Source: Ornithinicoccus hortensis (GTDB taxonomy: Bacteria; Actinomycetota; Actinomycetes; Actinomycetales; Dermatophilaceae). From it: DNA of 64,000 nucleotides. Under the pieces are notes generated by a model that did not search any database, was not told where the DNA came from, and saw only the letters and a list, made by a program, of their open reading frames with translations. The translations under genes and the position numbers were made by a program. Below, piece by piece: positions 15,753 through 25,506 of the stretch (its first letter is position 1; the number at the start of each line of letters is the position of its first letter). Where the stretch lies: assembly GCF_006716185.1 (NCBI RefSeq), contig NZ_VFOP01000001.1, forward strand, positions 806,001 to 870,000, written 5' to 3'.

Positions 15753-16562
15753 TTACCCGAACTCTGGCCCGGAACGTGAACCGGTGGCCGGGTCCGGACC
15801 GGTGGAGGGCTCCGGGGGCGCGGCTGTCGGGTCCTGGGTCGTCGCCATCGGAGCCGTCGTCATCGGGGCCGAGAAGCCGGCCGTGACCGACGGCGCCCGG
15901 TAGGTGGAGGTCAGGCGGAGGCCGATGCCGCGGATCGCCTGACCGATGTGCGGTCCGCCAGCCTCGGTGACCTTGCGCCGCAGCCGGCTCAGGTGCGGCG
16001 CGACGGAGGCGTCCTCGGTGCGCAACCCGATCTGTTCGGCGAGTTCCCTGCGGGTCTGGATGTGCAGCGGCCGGCTCATCAGCGCGGCCAACAGGTCGAA
16101 CTCGGTGCGGGTCAGGTCCAACGCACGGCCGCCGACCCAGGCGATCCGGTCGTCCAGGTCGACCACGAGCCGGTCGAACTCCAGCCGGCGGGTCACCTGC
16201 CACCGGGTGGCCCGCCGCAGCAGAGCCTCGACCCGCGACTGGAACACCGAGGGGTGGAACGGCGCGACCACCACGTCGTCGGCACCCGCCCGCAGGTAGC
16301 TGGTCTCCGCGTGGGGATCCAGCGGTTGGCCGGACAGCAGCAGCAGCGGGATCCCGGACGGGAACAGGTCGCGGCTCGTCGCGACCGGGTCGGGGAGCAG
16401 GGAGATCATGGCGACGGCGAGGGTCGGCCGCGTCCTCCCGGACACGCCCAGCAGGTCCTCGGGCGTCTCGGCCTCGAGGACCGCAAGCCCGTCCTGGGCC
16501 AGGCAGAACCGGGCGCTGCGACCGATCAGGCCGTCGTCCGCGAGGAGGGCCACCAGGGGCAT
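15753..16562 (-). CDS. atypical OmpR/PhoB-type regulator with a degenerate receiver domain
   Basis: 269 residues. ATG at 16562 has a strong AGGAGGT ribosome-binding site. Residues 1-118 have the length and pattern of a response-regulator receiver and keep the acidic pair (ADD near residue 9). The phospho-acceptor Asp is absent (segment LAVAMISLLPDP) and the conserved Lys of the TKPF motif is replaced (VVVAPF). Residues about 125-225 are a winged-helix DNA-binding domain (ALDLTRTEFDLLAALMSRP, SRLRRKVTEAGGP, IRGIGLRL). A Pro/Thr-rich tail of about 45 residues follows. No histidine kinase is adjacent. Inference: a phosphorylation-independent regulator. It is divergent from the giant surface protein, an obvious candidate target. 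Confidence 0.8.
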   Translation of the reverse strand: MPLVALLADDGLIGRSARFCLAQDGLAVLEAETPEDLLGVSGRTRPTLAVAMISLLPDPVATSRDLFPSGIPLLLLSGQPLDPHAETSYLRAGADDVVVAPFHPSVFQSRVEALLRRATRWQVTRRLEFDRLVVDLDDRIAWVGGRALDLTRTEFDLLAALMSRPLHIQTRRELAEQIGLRTEDASVAPHLSRLRRKVTEAGGPHIGQAIRGIGLRLTSTYRAPSVTAGFSAPMTTAPMATTQDPTAAPPEPSTGPDPATGSRSGPEFG

Positions 16563-16741
16563 GAGACCTCCTGTGTCGGGTGCGGATTCGTTATGGAAAT
16601 TACATCAGAACGCAAAGAATCCGCAAATAATTCACGACAAGGTAACGAGCGAGTCTGAATTTCGCCTCGGAACGTGCGTTCCGCAAAGGCACGGGGAAGC
16701 CGGACTCATCGCCCTCGTTCGCCGCCCAGAAAGTTCCTGCC
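16563..16741. promoter_or_regulatory. AT-rich divergent promoter region
   Basis: About 180 bases separate the regulator start (16562) and the surface-protein start (16742). The stretch 16588-16675 is visibly AT-richer than anything nearby (ATGGAAATTACAT, CAAATAATTCACG, CTGAATTTCG). Repeated GAATCCGC/GGATTCG-type blocks occur at 16583-16590 and 16617-16624. It probably carries promoters and operators for both genes. Confidence 0.5.
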
Positions 16742-19700
16742 GTGCAGAACACACCGTTGCGCAAGCGCCCGTTCGACCGGGTCCGCCGGTCCCGCACCTC
16801 CGTCGCCGTGCTGGCGACGATGGCGATGCTGCTGTCCTGGTTCGGCACCGCAGGCGCGGTGGCCGACGAGGACACGGAAGCCGGCCCGGTCCTGGGCACG
16901 GCGACCCTGCTCAGCATCGACGACGCCGGGGCCCCGGTCGGTGGGACGACCTTCGAGCTGACCGACCCGGCTTCGGGCGAGGTCCGCACCGTCGCCGACG
17001 GCGGCGACGACGACGGTGACCCCGCCGACGGCGCCGTGCTGGTCCGGGACCTGCCGGCCGGCTCCTACGTCGCCAGCCTGGCCGTGGCACCCGAGGGCTT
17101 CTCGGCACCGGAGACGCCGCAGACGGTCGTGGTGACCGGCACGCAGGCGGACGACATGCTCGAGACGAGCTTCGTGACGCTGCCCCTGCCCAACGCGCCG
17201 CCCGCCGGCGAGGAGGATGGGGAGACGCAGGACGAGGCCGTCGTGGAGCAGGACCCGGCGGAGGAGGACGCCGGGGCGGAGGACCCAGCTGGTGAGGAGC
17301 CCGCCGAGGAGGAGGCGGCTGTCGAGGAGCCCGCCGCGGAGGACGCTGCGGAGGACGCCGGTGAGAGGGCGGAGTCGGACGAGGAGTCGGCGGAGACCGC
17401 GGAGCCCGGCTTCTCGGTGCAGGCCATCCCACCGGGGAACCCGGGCAACAACCAGGCCAAGCTGATCGTGCGCAAGGGTGGCGACCGGGTGGGTGACAGC
17501 ACCACCGTGACCGGGCTGACCGGCGCCACGTTCCAGTTCTACCGCGTGAACAGCTCGACCGCTCTGACCGGCGGCACCCTCGTCGGGACCTGTACCACCG
17601 AGGCGGCTGACAACGGGCAGTGCGGCGTGATCGTGGACCTGCCCAACAACAGCAACTACTTCTACGTGGCCGAGACCTCGACCCCGGCCGGGTGGACCGC
17701 ACCGGGGACCTGGGGGTCCAGCTCGGACTACGTGCGCTACAACACGGGAAACATCACGAGCGGTGGCCCGGTCGCAAGCCGCACGGTGACCTTGCCGACA
17801 GCGCACCAGTACAACGACAACCGGACCTTCCCCGACCTGCGGGACAACCCGCCGATCGTGGAGAAGTGCGGCCTGGACATCGCGCTGATCTTCGACCTGT
17901 CCTACTCGGTCAGCGGCAACAGCACCTACTTCCCGCAGTACAAGGCCGCCGGCAAGGGCTTCGTCAGCGCACTCGAGGGCACGCCGTCGCAGATCGCGCT
18001 CTACACCTTCGCCTCGGACGCGCCGGCGGGCGGTGCGGCCAACACCACCATGCCGCTGACCTCGGTGGCCAGCAGCGCGGGTGCGAACGCCCTGCGCAGC
18101 AAGATCGACGGCTACACCGCGCCGTCCAGCCCCCGCTACTACACCAACTGGGACCTCGGCCTGGCGCAGATCCCGCTGGACACCTATGACGCGGTGATCT
18201 TCCTCACCGACGGTGACCCCACCGTGGCGCGGACCCAGGTCAGCGGCGGTTCGAACTCCTCCCTGTTCCACGTCGAGGAGGCCGTCCACTCGGCCAACCG
18301 GGTCAAGGCCGATACGCACCTCATCGTGGTCGGCATCGGCGGGTCGGTGAACACCGACGCCGGCAAGAAGCGGCTGAGCATGGTCTCCTCCGACTACCAC
18401 ACGGCCGGCTTCGAGGAGGTCGGCGCGCTGCTCCGGGAGATCGCGCTCGAGCCCTGCCTGGGCAGCCTGACGGTGGTCAAGCAGATCCGGGGGCTCGACG
18501 GGCAGCTCACCCCCGGCGTCGACTGGACCTTCTCGACCCCGACCGACGAGGTGACCCCCGCCGAGGGGCAGACCGACGGCAACGGTGCCCTCAACTTCCA
18601 GGTCGAGGGCTACAGCGACACCGTCGCCTCCCGTGCGGTGGAGGTCACCGAGACCCAGCAGTCCGGGTACCTCCTGGAGCAGCAGAGTGGCCGCAACGCC
18701 AGCTGCACCAACACGGCCACCGGGCAGCCGGTGACGCCGACGAATGCCGGTGACCTCGGCTTCACCGTCAGCGTCCCGCGCGACGGGGCCATCTCCTGCA
18801 CGGTGATCAACGCCGAGCAGGTCGGTGACCCGACCATCAGCAAGACCGCGACCCCGGCATACGCGGTGGACCACGAGTGGGACATCGACAAGCAGGTCAG
18901 TGACGACGACCGGGTCACCTACCCCGAGGGCGGGGACGTCCCGGAGCTGGCGTACACCCTCGAGGTGACCCCCGTCCAGCGGGTCGAGAGCGGCTGGGAA
19001 GTGACCGGTGAGATCACCGTCGACAACCCCAACGCGGTGAGCATCCAGGGCCAGCTGGTCGACGCCGTCGACAACGGCGGCACCTGCACCCTGGACGACG
19101 GCGGCGCCAGCGTCACCGTCGAGCCCGGGGTCAACACCTTCCCCTACACGTGCACCTACGACTCGGCCCCGGCCCAGTCGGCCGGGCAGAACACCGCCAC
19201 GCTGACCTGGGACGCCGCGGCCTACCCCGGCACCACCGGCGAGATCACGGCCGTTGAGTCGTTCGACTTCGCCACGGTCGAGCCGGACCCGAACGTCCAC
19301 GAGACCATCACCGTCGTCGACGACATGGCCGACGACTCGCCGTGGACGATCACCTGGCCGGACGACGGCGAGACCGTCACCGAACTCACCTACAGCGTCC
19401 CCGCGACCGGCACGCCGGGTGAGTGCACGACGATCGACAACACCGCGACCATCGTGGAGACCGGCCAGCCCTCCTCGACGACGACGGAGGTGTGCGTCGG
19501 GCAGGACCTGAGCGTCACCAAGAACGTCGTCGTCTCGCTCGAGCGCACCTACCTGTGGACCATCCTCAAGGAGGCGGCGGCGACGGTCGTCACCGTCGAC
19601 CCGGAGACCGGGGAGGCCACCTTCGAGTACACCGTCACGGCCACCCCGGCGGGATACGACGACTCGAACTGGCAGATGCGCGGCGAGATCACGATCGAGA

Positions 19701-22700
19701 ACCCCAACGACTGGCAGGACATCGACGCGACGGTGACCGACGCGGTCAGCATCCCCGGTGCGGTCTGCCTGGTCAACGAGGGTGACAACACCGTCACGGT
19801 CGGGGCCGATGATTCCGTCACCCTGCCGTACACCTGCACCATCACCGACATGGACGAGGCCGACTACGACGGCACCAACACCGCCACGGTGACCTGGGAC
19901 GCCGAGGCCGCGAGCACGCCGACCGGCGAGGACGTCGGCACGGCCGAGTTCACCGAGGAGGACTGGGGCATCACCCCGGTCAACGAGACCGTCGAGGTCT
20001 GGGACGACATGACCGACCCGGACAACCCGGTGCTGCTCGGTGAGGCCACCTGGAACGAGGACGGCACACCGTTCACCGAGACCTATACCGTCACCAAGGA
20101 CGGCGTGCCCGGCGACTGCGTGAGCTTCACCAACGTGGCCTGGATCGAGGAGACCGGCCAGCAGGCCACCGAGGAGGTCACCGCCTGCTCCGACATGGCG
20201 CTCACCGTGGTGAAGGACGCGGACGCCACCTTCGACCGGACGTATGAGTGGACGATCGAGAAGTCGGCGGAGGAGACCGAGCTGGTCGTGGACCCGGTGA
20301 CGGGGCTTGCGACGGCGGTATACCGCGTGGTGGTCGACTCCGACGGTTTCGAGGACGGGTCCTATGAACTGTCCGGCACCATCGAGGTGACCAACGACCT
20401 CGGTTTCGGTGACCCGGTGGTCGTCGACGTGACCGATGTGCCGGACGTGGGTGCGGGTGTTACCTGCACGGTGACCGACGGTGAGGGTGTCGAGGTCCCG
20501 GCCGGTGAGTCGGTGACCCTGGACTACGTGTGCGACATCCCGGAGGGGACGGTCCCGACCGACGGGACCAACACCGCGACGGTCACCTGGGACGGCGGCT
20601 CGGCCACCGGGTCGGCGGACGTGGAGTTCGTCCTGGACGAGGAGTTCGACGACGTCGTCACGGTGGTGGATGACCAGACCACCCCCGGTGAGGAGGTCGA
20701 GCTCGGCACGGTGAATGTGCACGAGGACGAGCTGCCGACGACGTTCGAGTACTCCCTGGACCTGGAGGGCACGCTCGGTGAGTGCGTGACCTACGACAAC
20801 ACGGCCACGATCGTGGAGACCGAGCAGCCGGCGGACGCCTCCGTGCAGGTCTGTTCCGAGATCGCGCTCACCGTGGTGAAGGACGCGGACGCGACCTTCG
20901 ACCGGACGTATGAGTGGGAGATCGAGAAGTCCGTGGACGAGACGGACGTGGTCGTGGACCCGGAGACGGGTGAGGCCACCTTCGGTTACACGGTCGAGGC
21001 GGTCCAGGCCGGCTACGACGACTCCGGCTACGAACTCTCCGGCACCATCGAGGTGACCAACCCGCACGAGTTCGGCGCCGTCGTGGTCGACGTGACGGAC
21101 GTGCCCGACGTGGGCGAGGGTGTCACCTGCACGGTGACCGACGGCGAGGGTGTCGAGGTCCCGGCCGGTGAGACGGTGACCCTGGACTACGTGTGCGACA
21201 TCCCGGAGGGGACGGTCCCGACGGACGGGACCAACACCGCGACGGTCACCTGGGACGGCGGCTCGGCCACCGGCTCCAGCGACGTCGTCTTCGAGATCGA
21301 CACCGAGACGGACAAGACGGTCCCGGTGGTCGATGACCAGACCGACCCGGCGAACCCGGTCGAGCTGGGCACGGTCACCTGGGACGTGGACCTGCCGCAC
21401 GTGTTCACCTACGAGCTGACCCACCAGGGCGTTCCGGGTGAGTGCGTGGACTTCACCAACACCGCGTGGGTCGAGGTCGAGGCGGGCGACAACCCGACCG
21501 ACTCCGAGACGGTCACGCTGTGCCAGTACGAGGACCTGACGGTGGCCAAGACCGTGGACGCCTCGTTCGCCCGCAACTACGACTGGACGCTGCACAAGAG
21601 CGCCGACGAGACCCGTCTGGTGGTCGACCCGGAGACCGGTGAGGCCACGTTCGAGTACACAGTCGTCGCGGATGCCGCCGGCTACCGCGACTCCGGGTGG
21701 GCGATGTCGGGCACCATCACGGTGGGCAACCCAAACGTGTTCTCCGCGCTGACGGTGGACGTCGTCGACGACTCCGGCATCGAGGGTGTCGAGTGTGTGG
21801 TCGACGGGGGCACCGGCGCGGTCGTGCCGGCCGACGGGTCGCTGCCCCTGACCTACTCCTGCACGATCGAGGAGCTCGGCGAGGACGACTATGAGGGTGT
21901 CAACACCGCCACGGTGACGTGGGACAACGGTGAGGACGCCGGTGAGGTCTCGGCCACCGCGCCGATCGAGTTCGTCGAGGACGAGGACGCGGCGGTCGAC
22001 CGGACCGTCGAGGTGTGGGACGACAAGACCGACCCGGAGAACCCGGTGCTGCTGGGCGAGGCGACCTGGGGCGTGGACACCCTGAAGGAGTTCACCTACG
22101 AGCTGACCCACGAGGGCGTTCCGGGGCAGTGCGTGGACTTCACCAACACCGCCTGGCTGGTGGACGACCAGGAGACCGGCGACGACCAGACCGTCACGGT
22201 CTGCGTCGAGCAGCCGCTCACCGTGGAGAAGACCGCGGAGGGCAGCTACGACCGGACCTACTTCTGGGGCATCGCGAAGATCGCCGACCGGACCGAGGTC
22301 ATCGTGGACGAGGCGACCGGTGAGGCGACCTTCGGATACACCGTCACCGCCACGGCCGACGGCTACGACGACAGCGGCCACGAGCTCGGCGGCACCATCA
22401 CCGTGGGCAACCCCAATGCCTTCGGCGAGCCGTATGTCGTGGACGTCACCGACGTGGTCGACATCGACGGGATCAGCTGCACCGTCACCGACGGTGAGGG
22501 CGTCGAGGTCCCGGTCGGTGGGACGGTCACCCTGGACTACACCTGCACCTTCGACGAGGACGGCCCGCAGTTCTACGAGGGCGTCAACACCGCGACCGTC
22601 ACCTGGGACGGTGGCTCCGCCCAGGGGCAGGCCGCGGTGGTCCTGGAGCTCGACGAGCAGACCGACTACACCGTCGAGGTGTGGGACGACCAGACCGACC

Positions 22701-24487
22701 CCGAGGCCGACCCGGTCCTGCTGGGCGAGGCGACCTGGGGTGTGGACACCCCGAAGGAGTTCACCTACCTGCTGACCCACGAGGGCGTTCCGGGTGAGTG
22801 CGTGGACTTCACGAACACCGCATGGGTCGACCTGACCGAGGGCGAGGACCCGGAGGCGGACGAGACCGTCACGGTCTGTGTCCTGGCGGACCTGGCGGTC
22901 GACAAGGAGGTCGAGGCGACCTTCGACCGGACGTATGAGTGGGCGGTCGAGAAGTCCGTGGACGAGACGGACGTGGTCGTGGACCCGGAGACGGGTGAGG
23001 CCACCTTCGGTTACACGGTCGAGGCGATCCAGGTCGGCTATGCCGACTCCGGGCACTCGTTGGGCGGCACCATCACGGTGACCAACCCGAACGACTTCGC
23101 GCCGGTCGTGGTCGACGTGACCGATGTGCCGGACGTGGGCGAGGGTGTCACCTGCACGGTGACCGACGGTGAGGGTGTCGAGGTCCCGGCCGGTGAGTCG
23201 GTGACCCTGGACTACACCTGCGTGGTCCCGGAGGACGTGGACTACGAGGGTTCCAACACCGCGGTGGTGGCCTGGGAGCTGGACGGTGAGCCGTTCGGTG
23301 CCGAGGTGACGGTGCCGGTGGTCTTCGAGGTCGATACCGAGACGGACAAGACGGTGCCGGTGGTCGATGACCAGACGGACCCGGAGAACCCGGTCGAGTT
23401 GGGCACGGTTACCTGGGATGTGGACCTGCCGCACGTGTTCACCTACGAGCTGACCCACGAGGGCGTTCCGGGTGAGTGCGTGGACTTCACCAACACCGCG
23501 TGGGTGGATGTCACGCCCGGTGACGGTGACGGGGCAACCCAGCCCGACGTGATCGACGACGGCGATCCCCGGGACAGCGAGACCGTCACGGTCTGTGTGC
23601 TCGAGGACCTCGAGGTGGAGAAGACGGCCGATGCTGCATACGACCGCGAGTACTCCTGGCTGATCGACAAGACCTCCTCGGTCGACTCGGTCGAGGTCGA
23701 GGCGGGCGCGGCAGTCGACCTCGACTACCAGGTCACCGCGACCCCGGCAGGGTTCGTGGACTCCGGCCACGAGCTGAGCGGGACCATTACGGTGACCAAC
23801 CCGAACGACTTCGGCACGGTCGTGGCCGACGTCACCGACGTCCCGGCCGTGGGTGACGGCGTCACCTGCACCGTCGCCGACGGCGAGGGCCTGCAGATCG
23901 CCGGCGGCGAGACCGTCACGCTGGACTACTCGTGCAGCCTGCCGGACGACTTCGAGCCGGCAGAGGAATCCAGCAACACGGCCGTGGTGACCTGGGAGGC
24001 CGAGGACGGCGCCCTGGACGGCACCTCGGAGAGCACCGTGTGGGTGGACTTCCAGCTGGACGAAGAGGTCAACAAGACGGTCACCGTCGAGGACGACCTG
24101 TTCGGCGGCGTGCTGGGCGAGGCGACCTGGAACGAGGAGGGCACCCCGACCGTGTTCGACTACACGATCACGGTGGACGCCCCGGAGACCGGGTGCGCGA
24201 CGGTCGACAACACCGCGACCATCGTGGAGACCGGCCAGGATGACTCGGCCAGCGTGGAGGTCTGCGCCGAAGAGGTCCCGCCGGTGGACCCGCCCGTTGA
24301 CCCGGTGGACCCGCCGGTCGACCCGGTGGTCCCGCCGGAGAAGCCGGAGATCCCCACGGGTGCCCCGGAGGCGAGCGGCCCGAACGGCGGCATGATCGCC
24401 GCCGGTGCCGGGATGATCGTCCTGGCAGCCCTGCTCGGTGGTGCCTATGTCCTGCGCCGTCGGGGCGAGGGAACCGGCAGCAACTGA
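16742..24487 (+). CDS. giant vWA surface protein with SpaA-like domains and eight stalk repeats
   Basis: 2,581 residues from GTG 16742. A signal peptide (1-40) leads to a SpaA/prealbumin-like domain (about 45-145), a Glu-rich acidic stretch (about 155-225) and a second SpaA-like domain (about 240-350). A von Willebrand A domain with an intact MIDAS motif (DLSYS, Asp385-Ser387-Ser389; TDGDP later) spans about 378-580, followed by a prealbumin-like domain (about 580-695). Eight tandem repeats of about 220-240 residues begin near residues 698, 923, 1153, 1376, 1599, 1825, 2050 and 2290, each opening with an L-x-V-x-K...FDRTYEW-like strand and containing NTATVTWD blocks and paired Cys. The C-terminus has a Pro-rich wall segment, an IPTGAPEA sorting-like motif, a hydrophobic stretch and RRR. 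A sortase follows. Inference: sortase-anchored adhesin with a tip vWA domain on a long stalk. Confidence 0.88.
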   Translation: MQNTPLRKRPFDRVRRSRTSVAVLATMAMLLSWFGTAGAVADEDTEAGPVLGTATLLSIDDAGAPVGGTTFELTDPASGEVRTVADGGDDDGDPADGAVLVRDLPAGSYVASLAVAPEGFSAPETPQTVVVTGTQADDMLETSFVTLPLPNAPPAGEEDGETQDEAVVEQDPAEEDAGAEDPAGEEPAEEEAAVEEPAAEDAAEDAGERAESDEESAETAEPGFSVQAIPPGNPGNNQAKLIVRKGGDRVGDSTTVTGLTGATFQFYRVNSSTALTGGTLVGTCTTEAADNGQCGVIVDLPNNSNYFYVAETSTPAGWTAPGTWGSSSDYVRYNTGNITSGGPVASRTVTLPTAHQYNDNRTFPDLRDNPPIVEKCGLDIALIFDLSYSVSGNSTYFPQYKAAGKGFVSALEGTPSQIALYTFASDAPAGGAANTTMPLTSVASSAGANALRSKIDGYTAPSSPRYYTNWDLGLAQIPLDTYDAVIFLTDGDPTVARTQVSGGSNSSLFHVEEAVHSANRVKADTHLIVVGIGGSVNTDAGKKRLSMVSSDYHTAGFEEVGALLREIALEPCLGSLTVVKQIRGLDGQLTPGVDWTFSTPTDEVTPAEGQTDGNGALNFQVEGYSDTVASRAVEVTETQQSGYLLEQQSGRNASCTNTATGQPVTPTNAGDLGFTVSVPRDGAISCTVINAEQVGDPTISKTATPAYAVDHEWDIDKQVSDDDRVTYPEGGDVPELAYTLEVTPVQRVESGWEVTGEITVDNPNAVSIQGQLVDAVDNGGTCTLDDGGASVTVEPGVNTFPYTCTYDSAPAQSAGQNTATLTWDAAAYPGTTGEITAVESFDFATVEPDPNVHETITVVDDMADDSPWTITWPDDGETVTELTYSVPATGTPGECTTIDNTATIVETGQPSSTTTEVCVGQDLSVTKNVVVSLERTYLWTILKEAAATVVTVDPETGEATFEYTVTATPAGYDDSNWQMRGEITIENPNDWQDIDATVTDAVSIPGAVCLVNEGDNTVTVGADDSVTLPYTCTITDMDEADYDGTNTATVTWDAEAASTPTGEDVGTAEFTEEDWGITPVNETVEVWDDMTDPDNPVLLGEATWNEDGTPFTETYTVTKDGVPGDCVSFTNVAWIEETGQQATEEVTACSDMALTVVKDADATFDRTYEWTIEKSAEETELVVDPVTGLATAVYRVVVDSDGFEDGSYELSGTIEVTNDLGFGDPVVVDVTDVPDVGAGVTCTVTDGEGVEVPAGESVTLDYVCDIPEGTVPTDGTNTATVTWDGGSATGSADVEFVLDEEFDDVVTVVDDQTTPGEEVELGTVNVHEDELPTTFEYSLDLEGTLGECVTYDNTATIVETEQPADASVQVCSEIALTVVKDADATFDRTYEWEIEKSVDETDVVVDPETGEATFGYTVEAVQAGYDDSGYELSGTIEVTNPHEFGAVVVDVTDVPDVGEGVTCTVTDGEGVEVPAGETVTLDYVCDIPEGTVPTDGTNTATVTWDGGSATGSSDVVFEIDTETDKTVPVVDDQTDPANPVELGTVTWDVDLPHVFTYELTHQGVPGECVDFTNTAWVEVEAGDNPTDSETVTLCQYEDLTVAKTVDASFARNYDWTLHKSADETRLVVDPETGEATFEYTVVADAAGYRDSGWAMSGTITVGNPNVFSALTVDVVDDSGIEGVECVVDGGTGAVVPADGSLPLTYSCTIEELGEDDYEGVNTATVTWDNGEDAGEVSATAPIEFVEDEDAAVDRTVEVWDDKTDPENPVLLGEATWGVDTLKEFTYELTHEGVPGQCVDFTNTAWLVDDQETGDDQTVTVCVEQPLTVEKTAEGSYDRTYFWGIAKIADRTEVIVDEATGEATFGYTVTATADGYDDSGHELGGTITVGNPNAFGEPYVVDVTDVVDIDGISCTVTDGEGVEVPVGGTVTLDYTCTFDEDGPQFYEGVNTATVTWDGGSAQGQAAVVLELDEQTDYTVEVWDDQTDPEADPVLLGEATWGVDTPKEFTYLLTHEGVPGECVDFTNTAWVDLTEGEDPEADETVTVCVLADLAVDKEVEATFDRTYEWAVEKSVDETDVVVDPETGEATFGYTVEAIQVGYADSGHSLGGTITVTNPNDFAPVVVDVTDVPDVGEGVTCTVTDGEGVEVPAGESVTLDYTCVVPEDVDYEGSNTAVVAWELDGEPFGAEVTVPVVFEVDTETDKTVPVVDDQTDPENPVELGTVTWDVDLPHVFTYELTHEGVPGECVDFTNTAWVDVTPGDGDGATQPDVIDDGDPRDSETVTVCVLEDLEVEKTADAAYDREYSWLIDKTSSVDSVEVEAGAAVDLDYQVTATPAGFVDSGHELSGTITVTNPNDFGTVVADVTDVPAVGDGVTCTVADGEGLQIAGGETVTLDYSCSLPDDFEPAEESSNTAVVTWEAEDGALDGTSESTVWVDFQLDEEVNKTVTVEDDLFGGVLGEATWNEEGTPTVFDYTITVDAPETGCATVDNTATIVETGQDDSASVEVCAEEVPPVDPPVDPVDPPVDPVVPPEKPEIPTGAPEASGPNGGMIAAGAGMIVLAALLGGAYVLRRRGEGTGSN
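18833..24260 (+). repeat. eight tandem coding repeats, about 650-720 bp each
   Basis: Repeat starts at about 18833, 19508, 20198, 20867, 21536, 22216, 22888 and 23608. Some pairs are nearly identical at DNA level: the block around 20929-21000 (repeat 4) recurs at 22949-23020 (repeat 7), and the block around 21301-21440 (end of repeat 4) recurs at 23330-23470 (end of repeat 7). Other pairs share only the protein pattern, so some units have been homogenised recently. Confidence 0.85.
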
Positions 24488-24568
24488 CGCCGTCACCGTA
24501 GGAGGGGCGGGTCGCAGCAGCACCATGCGGCCCGCTCCTCCCGCGTACAGTTGCCGAGGGAGGAGCAG

Positions 24569-25312
24569 ATGAAGGTCCGGAGCGTCCTGGTGGGGCTGGT
24601 CGTCCTCGCGCTGCTGGCCGCGGGCGGTCTCCTCGTGTGGCGCGGCCTCGCGGAACAGCCACCGGAGGCGACCCCGACGCCGTCCGAGGAGTTCACCATC
24701 ACGGCCGAGCAGGCCCGGGAGCTCGCTCTCGGCGCCGCGGCGGACGGTGACTTGTTCCGGATCCCGGAGGGGGAGGACTTCGGACCATACGTCCGGACCG
24801 AGCCGGTGCCGACGCCACCGGACGGGGGGACAGCATCCGCGGACTGGAGCGGCCGGCTGCAGATCCCCTCGATCATGGTCGATGCGCCGATCATCGACGA
24901 GGGCGTCACCCCGCAGAACACGATGTCCCTGCCGGACGACCTGTCCCTGGTCGGCCGGCTCGAGACGACCGCACCCCTGGAAGCCGCCGAGGGGGTCACC
25001 CTGCTGGCCGGACACGTCACCTGGCGCGGTGACCACGGTGCCCTGTACTTCCTCGGCGAGGTCGGGCCGGGGGCCCGGGTCGACACCTGGGACGAGCAGG
25101 GTGAGCGCACGACCTGGGCCGTCTCCTCGGTGGAGCTGTTCGACAAGCAGGCGTTGCCGGACCGGCTGTTCACCCCAGACGGTGAGCGGCGCCTGGTCCT
25201 GGTGACCTGCGGCGGTCCGATCATCCAGCTGGGCGGAGGCGACTGGACCCACGAGTCCAACATCGTCGTGACGGCGGTGCCAGTCGACAGTGCGGCCTCG
25301 ACGGCTCGATGA
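24569..25312 (+). CDS. class E/F-like sortase
   Basis: 247 residues. ATG at 24569 follows a GGGAGGAGC ribosome-binding site. An N-terminal membrane helix (about 5-27) leads to a sortase beta-barrel with catalytic His149 (LLAGHVTWRG) and Cys214 (LVTCGG). In many class E/F enzymes an Arg lies in a Y-R-x-N-V-V-like strand after the Cys; here that strand reads DWTHESNIVV (225-234), with no Arg visible. It lies 81 bases after the giant surface protein, so it is the likely dedicated enzyme that links that protein to peptidoglycan. Confidence 0.85.
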   Translation: MKVRSVLVGLVVLALLAAGGLLVWRGLAEQPPEATPTPSEEFTITAEQARELALGAAADGDLFRIPEGEDFGPYVRTEPVPTPPDGGTASADWSGRLQIPSIMVDAPIIDEGVTPQNTMSLPDDLSLVGRLETTAPLEAAEGVTLLAGHVTWRGDHGALYFLGEVGPGARVDTWDEQGERTTWAVSSVELFDKQALPDRLFTPDGERRLVLVTCGGPIIQLGGGDWTHESNIVVTAVPVDSAASTAR

Positions 25313-25334
25313 GGGCATAGCCGCGCACGTCCCG

Positions 25335-25340
25335 TAGACT
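25335..25340 (+). promoter_or_regulatory. -10 box of SRP RNA
   Basis: TAGACT ends 8 bases before the first base of the SRP RNA at 25349. Confidence 0.5.
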
Positions 25341-25348
25341 GCTCCGCA

Positions 25349-25436
25349 GACCCCCCGTGTGGTGGTACCTCACTGAACTCCCCCAGGGCAGGAATGCAGC
25401 AAGGGCAGGTGAGCTCTTCCAGGTACGCGGGGGGTC
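25349..25436 (+). ncRNA. ffs: signal recognition particle RNA, small bacterial type
   Basis: About 88 bases. The ends GACCCCCCG and CGGGGGGTC pair, and the apical conserved block reads CAGGGCAGGAATGCAGCAAG then GGCAGGTGAG, the Ffh-binding symmetric and asymmetric loops of 4.5S-type SRP RNA. Confidence 0.93.
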
Positions 25437-25506
25437 CTTCCCGTCCGTGACCGGACCGTGACCCGACCGAGGGAACCGCACGGCATACGACCGCCGTCGC
25501 AGACAC

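Noticed and set aside
24350-24372. Standard LPxTG sorting motif in the adhesin
   Set aside because: The sequence is EIPTGAPEA; no L-P-x-T-G is present, so I report a variant instead.
16706-25318. Open reading frame of 2,870 codons on the minus strand across the adhesin and sortase genes
   Set aside because: It is antisense to genes with clear domains, signal peptide and repeats. GAC/GTG/ACC-rich codons give no stops on the opposite strand.
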